Assembly (NCBI GenBank): GCA_018780035.1
Contig: JADMKE010000001.1
Coordinates: 186,001-250,000, forward strand
Length of the DNA stretch: 64,000 bases
Reading direction: 5' to 3'
Source of the DNA: Candidatus Sericytochromatia bacterium
GTDB taxonomy: Bacteria; Cyanobacteriota; Sericytochromatia; UBA7694
Of the stretch, positions 44,172-52,847 are shown in pieces; the stretch's first letter is position 1; each line of letters opens with the position of its first letter. The position numbers and the translations under genes are program-made. The notes beneath the pieces were generated by a model. That model was given only the letters and a program-made list of their open reading frames with translations, had not been told where the DNA came from and did no database searches.

Positions 44172-45523
44172 ACAACACCCCCTGGGTCTGGCGCTGCCGA
44201 TTGCAAAACTTTGCGTTTTTTAACCACCACCAATTCCAACAGTCCCCCAGCCAGTAAACTCAGTCCTACAGCCGTCATGACCATTTCAACACCGTGGCCA
44301 GGAAACCAATTATCCACCAAATCTGCCGAGATGCCAGCCAACGACATGGGCAGGGTCAATGCGGTGTTGATCAGCATATTTTGCACGCCAAAGACTTTGC
44401 CGCGCATGCCTTCGGGAATTTCTTCCTGCAAGAGGGTCTGCAAAGGTACTGCAATACACGCTGCCGTTAAACCCAAGAGCAGAGACAGGGCCAGGGCAAT
44501 GGCCAATTCAAGTCCAGAGGCGCGCCCCGCTTTGGAAGAAACCCCCAAAAAACCGGAAATAATATGAATGTTTGAGAGCAGCATCAAAACGCTGCCCATG
44601 CTAATAAAACCGCCAAAAATCAGACGTTCTTTGCCGATCGCTGTGCCAAAACGTCCCACCACTCCCGCACCGAGCCCCATGCCCAGCCCCGAAACTGCAA
44701 GCAGATAGCCAAAATAGCGTTTTTCCAGGCGCAGCACATCTTCGACAAAACCAATCACCAAAATGGTCAAGGCCGCAAAGGCGGAAAAAAGCAGAATCAA
44801 GCGGGCCAAAGAAAAAATAATCTGGGGATCTTTGAGAATAAATTGAAAGCCCTCTTTCATTTCAGAGATCACTGAAGAACCATCTTTGCGCTCTTTTTGC
44901 TCGGCAAAACGCGGGCGCACGAGTATCAAAAACAGGGCTGAGAGAAAATACATGCCGCCAATCGCCCAATGGCCGTAATCATCACCAACGACACGCAAAA
45001 TGGGGTCGCCGACGCCAAAGCCAATTACCACCGAAGCCAACATCGTGGTGGTAAACAGCGAATTGGCCGCGAGCAAATTGTGTTTCTCGACCAAACAGGG
45101 AATGGTCGCGATTTCTGCCGGGGCAAAAAATTGTGTCACGGTTGAGATCAAAAAAGTCATGGTATAAATCCACAAAAACCCTTTGTCGCCAAAGAAAAAG
45201 GCCACAGGCAGGGCCAAAACAAAAGCCCCCCGTAAGGCATTGGAGATGATCATCAGCCATTTTTTATTCCAACGGTCGACAAAGACCCCGGCCAAAGAGC
45301 CAAACAAGACCGCTGGAATGGTAAAGACCAGGGTCAATCGCGAGATGTCCGAATTGGCGGTATTGCCAGTCGCCACCAGCAATACGATCAAATAGACCAA
45401 AATGACTTTGTCGGCCAATTGTGAAAAGACTTGGCCGAGCCAAAGATACATAAAGCTCCGATTGCCGAGTACGGCACGAAAGCTGGAGCGAGGCAGAGCG
45501 GTAAGGGGTTCTGTGATTTCCAT
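44168..45523 (-). CDS. MFS transporter
   Basis: 451 residues with about 12 hydrophobic helices. The loop 2-3 motif resembles GVFVDRWNKKWLM (G...DR.gRR). The DHA/MFS_3 pattern (FFAPAEIATIPCLVE, GALQTLLQEEIPEGMRGKVFG-like end) fits exporters of siderophores or drugs. The substrate is unknown. It is flanked tightly by the divergent-PAP2 and GGDEF genes. Confidence 0.9.
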   Translation of the reverse strand: MEITEPLTALPRSSFRAVLGNRSFMYLWLGQVFSQLADKVILVYLIVLLVATGNTANSDISRLTLVFTIPAVLFGSLAGVFVDRWNKKWLMIISNALRGAFVLALPVAFFFGDKGFLWIYTMTFLISTVTQFFAPAEIATIPCLVEKHNLLAANSLFTTTMLASVVIGFGVGDPILRVVGDDYGHWAIGGMYFLSALFLILVRPRFAEQKERKDGSSVISEMKEGFQFILKDPQIIFSLARLILLFSAFAALTILVIGFVEDVLRLEKRYFGYLLAVSGLGMGLGAGVVGRFGTAIGKERLIFGGFISMGSVLMLLSNIHIISGFLGVSSKAGRASGLELAIALALSLLLGLTAACIAVPLQTLLQEEIPEGMRGKVFGVQNMLINTALTLPMSLAGISADLVDNWFPGHGVEMVMTAVGLSLLAGGLLELVVVKKRKVLQSAAPDPGGVV

Positions 45524-45541
45524 AAATGGATATTAACCGAT

Positions 45542-45982
45542 TCAGGGGCCCAGCGGCAAAGGCAGATTAAAAGCCAGTGCCACGCAAATGCCCAGCAAAG
45601 CGCCCGCAAGTACCTCTTTGGGGGTATGGCCCAATAATTCTTTTAAACGTTTGTCTTGGATCATATGCCCTTTGCCCAACTCATCGATAATTTGGTTTAA
45701 GACCCGGGCCTGTAAGCCTGCGGCTCTGCGCACGCCGGTGGCGTCGTACATCACAATCAGGGCAAACGTCACTGCCACGGCAAAGACGCTGCTGTTCCAG
45801 CCATCGACCAGGCCAATCGAGGTCGAAAGACAGACCACAAAAGAGGTGTGAGAGCTGGGCATTCCACCTGATTCGACAAAACGCATCAAATTGAGGCGGC
45901 GGGTTTGCATCATGTGGGTGAATAATTTCAGAAATTGGGCGAAGAGCATGGCAAAGAGGGAAGCACCCAAAATGGTGTTCAT
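45542..45982 (-). CDS. Divergent PAP2-family membrane protein (YuiD-like)
   Basis: 146 residues. The divergent PAP2 pattern is FLKLFTHMMQTRRLNLMRFVESGGMPSSHTSFVVCLST, with the SSH motif and no second full acid-phosphatase motif, and MYDATGVRRAAG. Members are common in cyanobacteria, plants and bacilli. They may dephosphorylate lipid-linked substrates or isoprenyl diphosphates. Immediately upstream is the prenyl synthase gene (ATGA overlap), which favours such a role. Confidence 0.88.
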   Translation of the reverse strand: MNTILGASLFAMLFAQFLKLFTHMMQTRRLNLMRFVESGGMPSSHTSFVVCLSTSIGLVDGWNSSVFAVAVTFALIVMYDATGVRRAAGLQARVLNQIIDELGKGHMIQDKRLKELLGHTPKEVLAGALLGICVALAFNLPLPLGP

Positions 45983-46872
45983 GCCTGACGCTCCACCAAA
46001 TACAGAGCCATGGCTTCGAGCGTTTGGGTTTCTTTGATCTGGGCCGTTTGCAAGGCCTCCAGGGCCTCAGCCAGATACTGCCGCGCCTGCTGGCTGGCAG
46101 CATCAAGACCCACAGCCCAGGGCCAGGTGCGTTTGGCCTGTTGCAGATCCTTTTGTGGGGTTTTGCCCAAGGTGTCGAGGCTGCCTGTGAGATCAAGAAT
46201 ATCGTCTTGAATTTGAAAGGCCAGTCCGAGGGCCTCAGCATAGCGGGTCAACGCTACCATTTGGCTTTCGTTTGCCCCGCCAATCCAGGCCCCACAGCGC
46301 ACAGCCGCACGAATCAGGCGGCCCGTTTTGAGTTGGTAAATCTGGGCGATGGCTTGTAGCTTTTCGCTTTCGGCAATTTCGCCAAACATGTCCAGCACCT
46401 GCCCAGCACACATGCCCGAAGGCCCTGAGGCTAAGGCAATTTCGTGTAAGACCTGCAATTGGGTCTCAGCGGGCAAAAGACCTGGCAGACTTAAAATTTC
46501 AAAGGCATACGATGAGAGGGCGTCGCCACTGAGAATCGCCAGGGCCTCGCCAAAACGGGCGTGGTTTGAGGGCTGGCCGCGCCGCCAATCGTCGTTATCG
46601 AGGGCGGGCAAATCGTCGTGAATCAGGGAATAGCTGTGAATCAGCTCCAGCGCACAGGCGGCAGGCAGCGCAGGTTGGGCATCTTGGCCGAGGGCTTCGC
46701 AGGTCAGCAAGACCAAAAGGGGGCGAATGCGTTTGCCGCCGTTAAGCACACTGTAGGCCATCGCCTCCCACAATTGGGGAGCGACACGGGGCTGGAGGTA
46801 TGCCTGCAAAGCCGCGTCTACGCGGGTCTGCAAAGATTGTATCTGCGAGCGAAAAGTCAGGGTTTCATTCAT
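45979..46872 (-). CDS. Polyprenyl (geranylgeranyl-type) diphosphate synthase
   Basis: 297 residues from the ATG at 46872; an in-frame GTG at 46920 is less likely. The first Asp-rich motif is LIHDDLPALDNDDWRRG (DDxxxxD), preceded by ALELIHSYS; the second is QIQDDILDLTG. The NGGKRIRPLL binding Lys/Arg is present. It makes C15/C20 isoprenoids from DMAPP/FPP. The gene overlaps the PAP2 gene and heads the seven-gene operon. Confidence 0.93.
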   Translation of the reverse strand: MNETLTFRSQIQSLQTRVDAALQAYLQPRVAPQLWEAMAYSVLNGGKRIRPLLVLLTCEALGQDAQPALPAACALELIHSYSLIHDDLPALDNDDWRRGQPSNHARFGEALAILSGDALSSYAFEILSLPGLLPAETQLQVLHEIALASGPSGMCAGQVLDMFGEIAESEKLQAIAQIYQLKTGRLIRAAVRCGAWIGGANESQMVALTRYAEALGLAFQIQDDILDLTGSLDTLGKTPQKDLQQAKRTWPWAVGLDAASQQARQYLAEALEALQTAQIKETQTLEAMALYLVERQA

Positions 46873-46925
46873 GATATGTTTATTCAAAAGCTGAGCCTGT
46901 GTTGCTGTTTCATTATACACAGATT

Positions 46926-47014
46926 GGGGAACGGGCGCTTTGGGGTTTTGGGGAATCGCAAATGGGGTGTTTTAGTCTGATTGGAGTTTTAGAGGGGGTG
47001 GGTTTTGCTGGGGG
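46926..47014 (+). other. G-rich tracts, possible G-quadruplex, upstream of prenyl synthase
   Basis: On the plus strand four G-runs lie within 46926-46953 (GGGG-AAC-GGG-CGCTTT-GGGG-TTTT-GGGG), with further runs to 47014. This is upstream of the operon start, where its promoter must be. Confidence 0.4.
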
Positions 47015-47030
47015 ACAAAAGGATATGGGT

Positions 47031-47178
47031 GGCAATCGGTTCTGTTGGCGCAAGCCCCTGAAGTTCAGGCCGCCCGTTTCGCACATCGTGTGCTACACAG
47101 GCTAAGAGTCACCCCGCCTTTCGTCATCGTGACGCGGCGGGGTTCCTATTGCCTTCACTTTTCGGGGCCTTGGCCAAC
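47031..47178 (+). repeat. Left structured palindromic element flanking the defence cluster
   Basis: Imperfect palindrome 47044-47178, preceded by GGCAATCGG that is also present in the partner. The outer stem is GTTGGCGCAAGCCCC with its complement ending GGCCAAC. The two inner hairpins are GCACA-TCG-TGTGC (47081-47093) and ACCCCGCC..CGTCA-TCG-TGACG..GGCGGGGT (47111-47143). A related copy in opposite orientation is at 52656-52803. Confidence 0.85.
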
Positions 47179-47210
47179 ACTGGCAAAGAGTTTCAAATTG
47201 AAGATTTGAT

Positions 47211-47816
47211 TCATTTGGGGATTGATTTCGTGGAAATGTAACGCTCAATATGCCTCAAATTTGTGCGAGAACAACTCGTATCGGCAAAATAAGACATTGA
47301 GTCTTTTTCTATTTTTTGTGGGGATTTTCTCTTGCTGTGGACAGGATTTTTATTTTGGGTGCTAAACAAGATGCGCTCCCGTTGAAAATCACAGAGAGAA
47401 AAGGCTGAAAATCGGCTTAACAATGCGTTGAGGTAATCCAAGAAAGCCTCGGTGCTTTGAAATTGTTGAGTAAACCCCTTGGGGCTGCCTGATTTTAATT
47501 CACAAATGAAAACAAAATTTTTTCCTTTGAGACGCGCAAAGATAACAGCATCACAGCCCTTGTGGATATCTTTGCAACTTTCATTCAACAGAGGCGAAAT
47601 TTTCCCTTCAGCACTGTCCATTTTAAAAGCCAGAACTGGTCCATCAAAGCCTTCCAATTGCACCCATTCAATTGTACTGCTCGGATTTTCCTCTTTGATC
47701 TTGAGCTTTTTATTGGCACTCAATTGAGAATTAACATCCCACCGACATTCATCTGCGATCAGAAGCTGCAAAGCCTCAAAAATGTCATGGGCTGTCGAGA
47801 GCGAAGCTGATGGCAT
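47211..47816 (-). CDS. Small protein with D...ExK nuclease-like signature
   Basis: 201 residues from the ATG at 47816, which has GGGAG 9 nt upstream (the ATG at 47825 directly abuts it). The start overlaps the ATPase 3' end by 32 nt, implying coupling. Asp89, Glu106 and Lys108 occur as CDAVIF and VFICELKSG, the spacing and hydrophobic framing of a PD-(D/E)xK core; a Ser/Gln patch follows (FTQQFQS), as in many such folds. The C-terminus is Lys/Ser-rich. It is probably the effector of the ATPase. No family is recognised. Confidence 0.65.
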   Translation of the reverse strand: MPSASLSTAHDIFEALQLLIADECRWDVNSQLSANKKLKIKEENPSSTIEWVQLEGFDGPVLAFKMDSAEGKISPLLNESCKDIHKGCDAVIFARLKGKNFVFICELKSGSPKGFTQQFQSTEAFLDYLNALLSRFSAFSLCDFQRERILFSTQNKNPVHSKRKSPQKIEKDSMSYFADTSCSRTNLRHIERYISTKSIPK

Positions 47817-49182
47817 CGGTAACATCTCCCTGATCGAGAATCACAGTGTCAAAACTATCGAGTTGAATGCCTCTTTCATCAATCACAGCTTGTTCTAAGG
47901 TGTGTTGCTCGGTTGCAATATAGGCCTTGACTTGATGGCTTTTGAGCACTTCTGCTTCGCTGTATCCAAAGCGTTTCATCAGCTTTGCTCTGTCTGGAAA
48001 CGATTGAGAGAGCATCAATAAATGATTGAATTCTTTGACCAAAAAATCGCTGTGGGTGGTGATTAAGACATGAATCCCTGCATTGACCAATTGGGCCAAT
48101 AAACGTGCCATCCAGATTTGGTTGCGCGGATGTAAATTTAATTCGGGTTCATCGATGATCAAAATATCTCTGGGTGAAGCCAGATGTTTGATATAGGCAT
48201 CCAATAAAAGCAAAGACTTAACGGATGAAGATGACATATACATGGGCAAAGGGTCTACTTTACTGCGCTTGCGCTCTTTGCGCGGGACAAAATAGGTATC
48301 GCCATTGACTTGTTGAAAACTGCCATTGAGCATTTGGGTCATGGTTGTCAGTAATTGTTTGACTTGCTGGTTATTGGCTTGCTCTGATTCAAAAAAATGG
48401 CTTTTCTTTTTGCGGATATTTTCGAGGTCACGAATCAGATCAATATTGTTTTTCACTGAAATGGGATAACGGGAGAGCATCTCCGCCAATACACTGGGAA
48501 AAATGGAATAAGCGTCAATATTGTTCTTTTTTACACTTGTCAATTTTTCAATAATCACATTTTTACTGAGATCGAGTTCTTTTTGAAACAGAGCAATCCC
48601 TGTGCGTTCTGCGGTTATCACAAACGGTTTTCGCAATTTTTTATTGAGAAAAAGATTAAAGATTTGACGTCTTAAAAAATTAGTCAAAACCCCCACGGTT
48701 TGACTATTTATTTCTTCTGCTTCAACCGTAATCTCAGCCCTAGACTCATGGGGATTTTTTTGAAAGTGAATATTTACGCCATTGGCCTGCAAAGAGTCTT
48801 CCATTGCTTCTGAATAATCTAAAGGCAAGAGCCCTTCTTGCAAACATTGCATTTTTGATTTTTCAAAGGCCCCTTCAGGACTGCTAAACACATTATCCAA
48901 AATGGAAGTATACCAATCGGAATAATCATTCAGCGATTCGGCCAATTTAGGCTCAAATTGTTTAAGGTCAAACCAAAAAACGCCGTGTTCCATGCCCTCT
49001 TTTAGCAGAGAGCGATTAATAACCAGCTCATGAAAGCCAAATTGCAATCTTTCAAGAAAACCATAAATGGCATAATTCAAATAGGTTTTGCCAACATTAT
49101 TGCTGCCACAGATCAACGTCAATTCACCCAATTCAAGCTCTGCCTGATCAAAATAGCCGAAGTTTTCAAACCTGAATTTCAT
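47785..49182 (-). CDS. AAA-type ATPase (AAA_15/AAA_21-like) in defence cluster
   Basis: 465 residues. Walker A GSNNVGKT is at 26-33, Walker B ILIIDEPELNLHP near 340, and ITTHSDFLVKEFN (His-switch) about 30 residues later. The middle third is an AT-rich helical insertion with Lys/Asn-rich coils. It has no TOPRIM domain, unlike OLD nucleases. It lies 40 nt after the restriction gene and overlaps the small D...ExK gene. ATPases of this kind act as sensors that release a nuclease partner. The family is clear; the role is inferred. Confidence 0.85.
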   Translation of the reverse strand: MKFRFENFGYFDQAELELGELTLICGSNNVGKTYLNYAIYGFLERLQFGFHELVINRSLLKEGMEHGVFWFDLKQFEPKLAESLNDYSDWYTSILDNVFSSPEGAFEKSKMQCLQEGLLPLDYSEAMEDSLQANGVNIHFQKNPHESRAEITVEAEEINSQTVGVLTNFLRRQIFNLFLNKKLRKPFVITAERTGIALFQKELDLSKNVIIEKLTSVKKNNIDAYSIFPSVLAEMLSRYPISVKNNIDLIRDLENIRKKKSHFFESEQANNQQVKQLLTTMTQMLNGSFQQVNGDTYFVPRKERKRSKVDPLPMYMSSSSVKSLLLLDAYIKHLASPRDILIIDEPELNLHPRNQIWMARLLAQLVNAGIHVLITTHSDFLVKEFNHLLMLSQSFPDRAKLMKRFGYSEAEVLKSHQVKAYIATEQHTLEQAVIDERGIQLDSFDTVILDQGDVTDAISFALDSP

Positions 49183-49222
49183 TGCAATCTCCTACGCTGA
49201 TGAGAGCAGCATTACCTGTATT

Positions 49223-52200
49223 TTAAGGGACTTGAGCCGAATTGTCTTCAACCAGCGCGATTTCTGTGGCACTCAAGCCATACAGCCCATAGACCAGCCG
49301 ATCGATGGATGCATCTAAGGCTGCAATCTGCCCCTGCAAATCCCCCAAGGCCCGTACCTTGCCCGCGTGCCAGTCTTGCCACTCTTCTTTTTGACTCAGA
49401 CTCAGTTTGACCTTTTGTTTGCCCAATTCAGCCGCAAAATCGCTCCAGCTCAAAGCCTCCAGCTTTTCGAGCTTTTGGCTGAGTTTGCCCAATCCCAATT
49501 CGTTCCCCAAAAAAGCCAAGGCCTTGGCACGGGTTTCGCTCATTTTCTGATGCAGGGCTTGGTTCTGTTCGGCCAAAGCCGCCAATTCAGCCTGCTGTTC
49601 GGGGGCGGCTGTGGGGATGGGGAGCAGCTCAACATATTGTTTGAACCAGCGTGAGAAGCCTCCCCGAATTTCTGTGGCAATATGTTTAAACAAATACGTA
49701 ATGAGTTTAGAGTTTAATAAAGCAACAAGATAAAAAGAATCAGAGACAAGCATGTAAACCGTATTATTTCCGTAAATACCGTCTTTATCGAGATAAAACT
49801 GACCTTGAGTTGCCATATCAGAATAAACAATTTTGGTTTTTTCAAAAGCATCGTAATAAGCGCAAGGTCTGAGTTCCCACCAATAATCGCCTTGATCTTC
49901 CCGCTTAAATAATCCTTTGCCTTTGATTTTGAGTTGCCCACTTGCAACCTGATTTACAATTGAAAGAAAGTGATTATAAAGGCTTGGATAATTTATTGAA
50001 AACCAAGTTTCAGCCTCTATTTCACCCCTCTTTTGATTTGTCCAACCAGCAGGAGCGACAATAATCCAATCATCTGAGCGCTTAAAGGCATAGCGAAAAA
50101 TGTCTCTGCCAGCCAGATAGGGTTTGATCAGTTCCGCACTTTTGGGGTCTTGGGCAATCAGGGCCTGCCGGGTGGCTGAATCAATCACAAAGGCTTCATT
50201 GAAGCCCGTAAGAAGCCCCCTATATATCGGATCTTGAAGATATACGCCCAAAGCCACCGATCCCTGCTGAACCTTGGCTATGAGCCCTTTGACCTGATCA
50301 TCAGCAATCACCCAACTCTCGGCCTCTGCGGACAATTCAATCTCTGAGCCCATTTCAGCCAGCGTTTGTGAGAGGTTTTGACCGGCAGCCAAACTGGGCA
50401 CCAGCAGGGTTCTGACTTTTTGGTTTGCGGGTGGTGTCTCTTTGCTGATCGCGATCAAACAGGGATAGGTCGTGGCCCCTTCAAAGATTTGAATATCACC
50501 AAAATCGATCACTTCGTGAATTCGGTACTGGGATTGCAGCCATTGGGTCAGCTTGCGCCCATAACCGGCCCGCAAAAACTTATTCGAGACAATAAACCCA
50601 AAGCGCCCCCCTGGCTTGAGCAGATTCAGGCCTTTTTCAAAAAAGTAGACATACAAATCGGCCACGCCGTGATAAACCGTATAATGCTGTTCCAAATAGG
50701 GTTTAAGGTCTGAAAACAGCTCTTGGCGCACATAAGGGGGGTTGCCCACTACCACATCAAATCCACCACTGTTGATGATTTCAGGAAAGGCAGCAGCCCA
50801 GTCAAAGGCCCGCTCTCCAGCAAAAGCCGGATCGGCAATCAGCGAATTGCCCACGCGGATATTTTGATCCAAACTGGTCAGTTCTTTGTGGCTATTGGCG
50901 GTTTTGAGCCAGAGGCTTAAACGGGTAATCTCCACACTTTCAGGGTTGAGATCCACCCCAAACAGGTTTTGCGAGAGAATCTGGCGGTCGAGGTCAAACA
51001 GCTCTCGTTGACCGAGTTTGAGCTGGGCCAGGGTATCATTTACTTTTTGCCCTTCGTGGTAGAGATAATCAAAAACCTGATTGAGAAAGGCCCCCGAACC
51101 ACAGGCCGGGTCCAGCACACGAATGCGTGCCAAAACCAGGCGATAGCCCTCCCAAAAGGCCAGGTGTTTTTGAATCTTTTTATTGGCTTTGAGCCCGCCT
51201 TTGCCCACTTGAATACTCTCATAATCTTCGGGGCTGAGTTCAGGCAAATCGGCTTGGCCGAGTTCTTGGCGGCGGGCCTCCAACCAACCGCCCACTGCTT
51301 GCTCGACCAGATAGCGGGTGATATATTCGGGGGTATAAAAAATCCCGTCTTTTTTGCGTTTGCCCTGTTTGGGATCGTAGCTTTGATCCCCCAGTCCTGC
51401 TTTAATCGCTTCCAAATCACTGATCGATTGCTCAAAAATATGCCCGAGGATATTCACGTTTAAATCGGAGGCAAAGTCATATTTTTCCAGAGCAATAATA
51501 TGCTCCAACACACTGTCGTGAATCTTCAGCGCTTCCAACTCAGGGTCTGCAGCAAAGAGCCCACCATTAAATTTATTGATTCCCGCTGCGGGATGGCCGT
51601 CGTTGATGGCTTTAAACAATCCCCGCACCCGATCCCAGATTTTGGTCTCGCTGGGGTTAAAGCTGTCCTGTTTGACCGCTTCAAGCAGGCGGCGCAGCGT
51701 CAGCGCAGGCACAATCTGAAAATCTTCACAAAACCAAACAAAGGTCACGCGATCAAGAATCTTTTGCGTCTTGGCCAGAATCAAGAGCGGATCTGTGCTG
51801 GGGTTCTCTGCCCGCAAATGTTCAAAGAGGTCAATCCGGGCCTGTTTGTATTCGCGGTAAAACGCCGCGCTGATACTGGCTTCTTCGATTTGACGCTCAC
51901 GGTAAAGCTGATCCAACGGCGATTCACTTTGAGAGAGCAAGCGGGGCTGCTGCAAAAGAAAGAAAAAGCGTTTGAGGGTGGCTTCATCGTTGAGCTGACT
52001 GATTTCAAACCGTTCGTAGCGGCTGCGGTCGCTTTGGTGATACAGGCGAATTTCGAGAAAGTTGGAGACAATCACCCAGCGACAATCGCCCCCAACAGCA
52101 CTGGCGTAATCAAAGGCCTGTTGCACAGGGGTGCGCCGGTCATTTTGGCGGCTTTGGGGTTTGTCCAAATCCGAACGGGCATCTTTGAGTTCGATCACCG

Positions 52201-52552
52201 CCCGGCAAAGGCCTTTGAGTTTGCCTTTTTCGAGCGAGAAATAGCCCAAGGCACCGTCTGCTTTTGTGCCATCCAAAACGGTTTTGTATTCCCGCTCCAA
52301 TTGCCAAGTCGAGAGGTCTTGCCGATAAGCATAGCCCAGCACTTCACCAAAAAAGAGTTTGAGGAAATCGTCCTGCAATTGCTCTTCTTTGGCTTTGAGA
52401 ATCCGCTGAGAGGCAATTCCCGCCTGCCATTCTTTCAGCAAAGCCAGTTTTCTTTCAAACTCAGGCAGATTCAGGAGTGAAAAATGCCCCATTTTTTTGT
52501 CGAGATAGCGGTCCGAAAAAATCCGGGGATGGGTTGAAATAAATTGACTCAT
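49223..52552 (-). CDS. Type IIG-like restriction enzyme/N6-adenine methyltransferase
   Basis: 1109 residues. An N-terminal nuclease region with KADGALGYF near 95 and AVIELKDA near 121 (D...ExK) is followed by a helical linker and a methylase domain: motif I VLDPACGSGAFLNQVF near 480, and catalytic NPPY motif IV (VVVGNPPYVRQEL) near 600. The C-terminal specificity part (about 750-1050) contains an AT-rich stretch at 49690-50060 unlike the rest. The domain order is that of Eco57I/MmeI-type enzymes, which cut and modify alone. No separate S, R or BREX genes are near. It is first in the island. Confidence 0.9.
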   Translation of the reverse strand: MSQFISTHPRIFSDRYLDKKMGHFSLLNLPEFERKLALLKEWQAGIASQRILKAKEEQLQDDFLKLFFGEVLGYAYRQDLSTWQLEREYKTVLDGTKADGALGYFSLEKGKLKGLCRAVIELKDARSDLDKPQSRQNDRRTPVQQAFDYASAVGGDCRWVIVSNFLEIRLYHQSDRSRYERFEISQLNDEATLKRFFFLLQQPRLLSQSESPLDQLYRERQIEEASISAAFYREYKQARIDLFEHLRAENPSTDPLLILAKTQKILDRVTFVWFCEDFQIVPALTLRRLLEAVKQDSFNPSETKIWDRVRGLFKAINDGHPAAGINKFNGGLFAADPELEALKIHDSVLEHIIALEKYDFASDLNVNILGHIFEQSISDLEAIKAGLGDQSYDPKQGKRKKDGIFYTPEYITRYLVEQAVGGWLEARRQELGQADLPELSPEDYESIQVGKGGLKANKKIQKHLAFWEGYRLVLARIRVLDPACGSGAFLNQVFDYLYHEGQKVNDTLAQLKLGQRELFDLDRQILSQNLFGVDLNPESVEITRLSLWLKTANSHKELTSLDQNIRVGNSLIADPAFAGERAFDWAAAFPEIINSGGFDVVVGNPPYVRQELFSDLKPYLEQHYTVYHGVADLYVYFFEKGLNLLKPGGRFGFIVSNKFLRAGYGRKLTQWLQSQYRIHEVIDFGDIQIFEGATTYPCLIAISKETPPANQKVRTLLVPSLAAGQNLSQTLAEMGSEIELSAEAESWVIADDQVKGLIAKVQQGSVALGVYLQDPIYRGLLTGFNEAFVIDSATRQALIAQDPKSAELIKPYLAGRDIFRYAFKRSDDWIIVAPAGWTNQKRGEIEAETWFSINYPSLYNHFLSIVNQVASGQLKIKGKGLFKREDQGDYWWELRPCAYYDAFEKTKIVYSDMATQGQFYLDKDGIYGNNTVYMLVSDSFYLVALLNSKLITYLFKHIATEIRGGFSRWFKQYVELLPIPTAAPEQQAELAALAEQNQALHQKMSETRAKALAFLGNELGLGKLSQKLEKLEALSWSDFAAELGKQKVKLSLSQKEEWQDWHAGKVRALGDLQGQIAALDASIDRLVYGLYGLSATEIALVEDNSAQVP

Positions 52553-52655
52553 AAAGATTACCGCCAGCCATTTTGCTGATCAGTATAGGGCAAAATGCCT
52601 GAATAGCCCAAATACCCAAAGCAGGCCCAACACAGACCTGAGACCGTTCATTCCC

Positions 52656-52803
52656 GTTGGCCAAGCCCCTGAAAAGTGAGGGCTTTAGGAGCCCCGCCGG
52701 TCCACGATGGACAAAGGCGGGGCGACTGGCAGCGAGCGCGCACACGACGTGCGCAGCGAGCGGCCCGAACGTCAGGGGCTTGCGCCAACAGGAGCCGATT
52801 GCC
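52656..52803 (-). repeat. Right structured palindromic element (inverted relative to left)
   Basis: Palindrome 52656-52789 plus CCGATTGCC (52795-52803). Read on the minus strand it matches the left copy: outer stem GTTGGCGCAAGCCCCTGA with a nearly perfect partner, hairpin with GCGCACG-TCG-TGTGCGC, and hairpin GCCCCGCC..GTCCA-TCG-TGGAC..GGCGGGGC. It lies between the restriction gene start and the murI stop. A 10-nt direct repeat GCAGCGAGCG frames one hairpin. Confidence 0.85.
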
Positions 52804-52847
52804 CTGAATTCTTCTCTGGCTAATCAGCCTTTCAAACCCAAAGCCGT

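Noticed and set aside
47044-47178. Integron attC site
   Set aside because: The palindrome starts GTT and ends AAC, the reverse of attC ends, there is no integrase, and the pair is inverted rather than direct.
15649-49700. Frequent GTTTAAAC octamer as a HIP1-like signature
   Set aside because: It recurs (for example near 15650, 30462 and 49690), but mostly inside Phe-Lys or Leu-Asn codon pairs, so codon choice may explain it. I did not count it rigorously.
49223-52552. BREX PglX
   Set aside because: The protein has its own ExK region and no brxC, pglZ or brxL is present. A stand-alone type IIG reading fits better.
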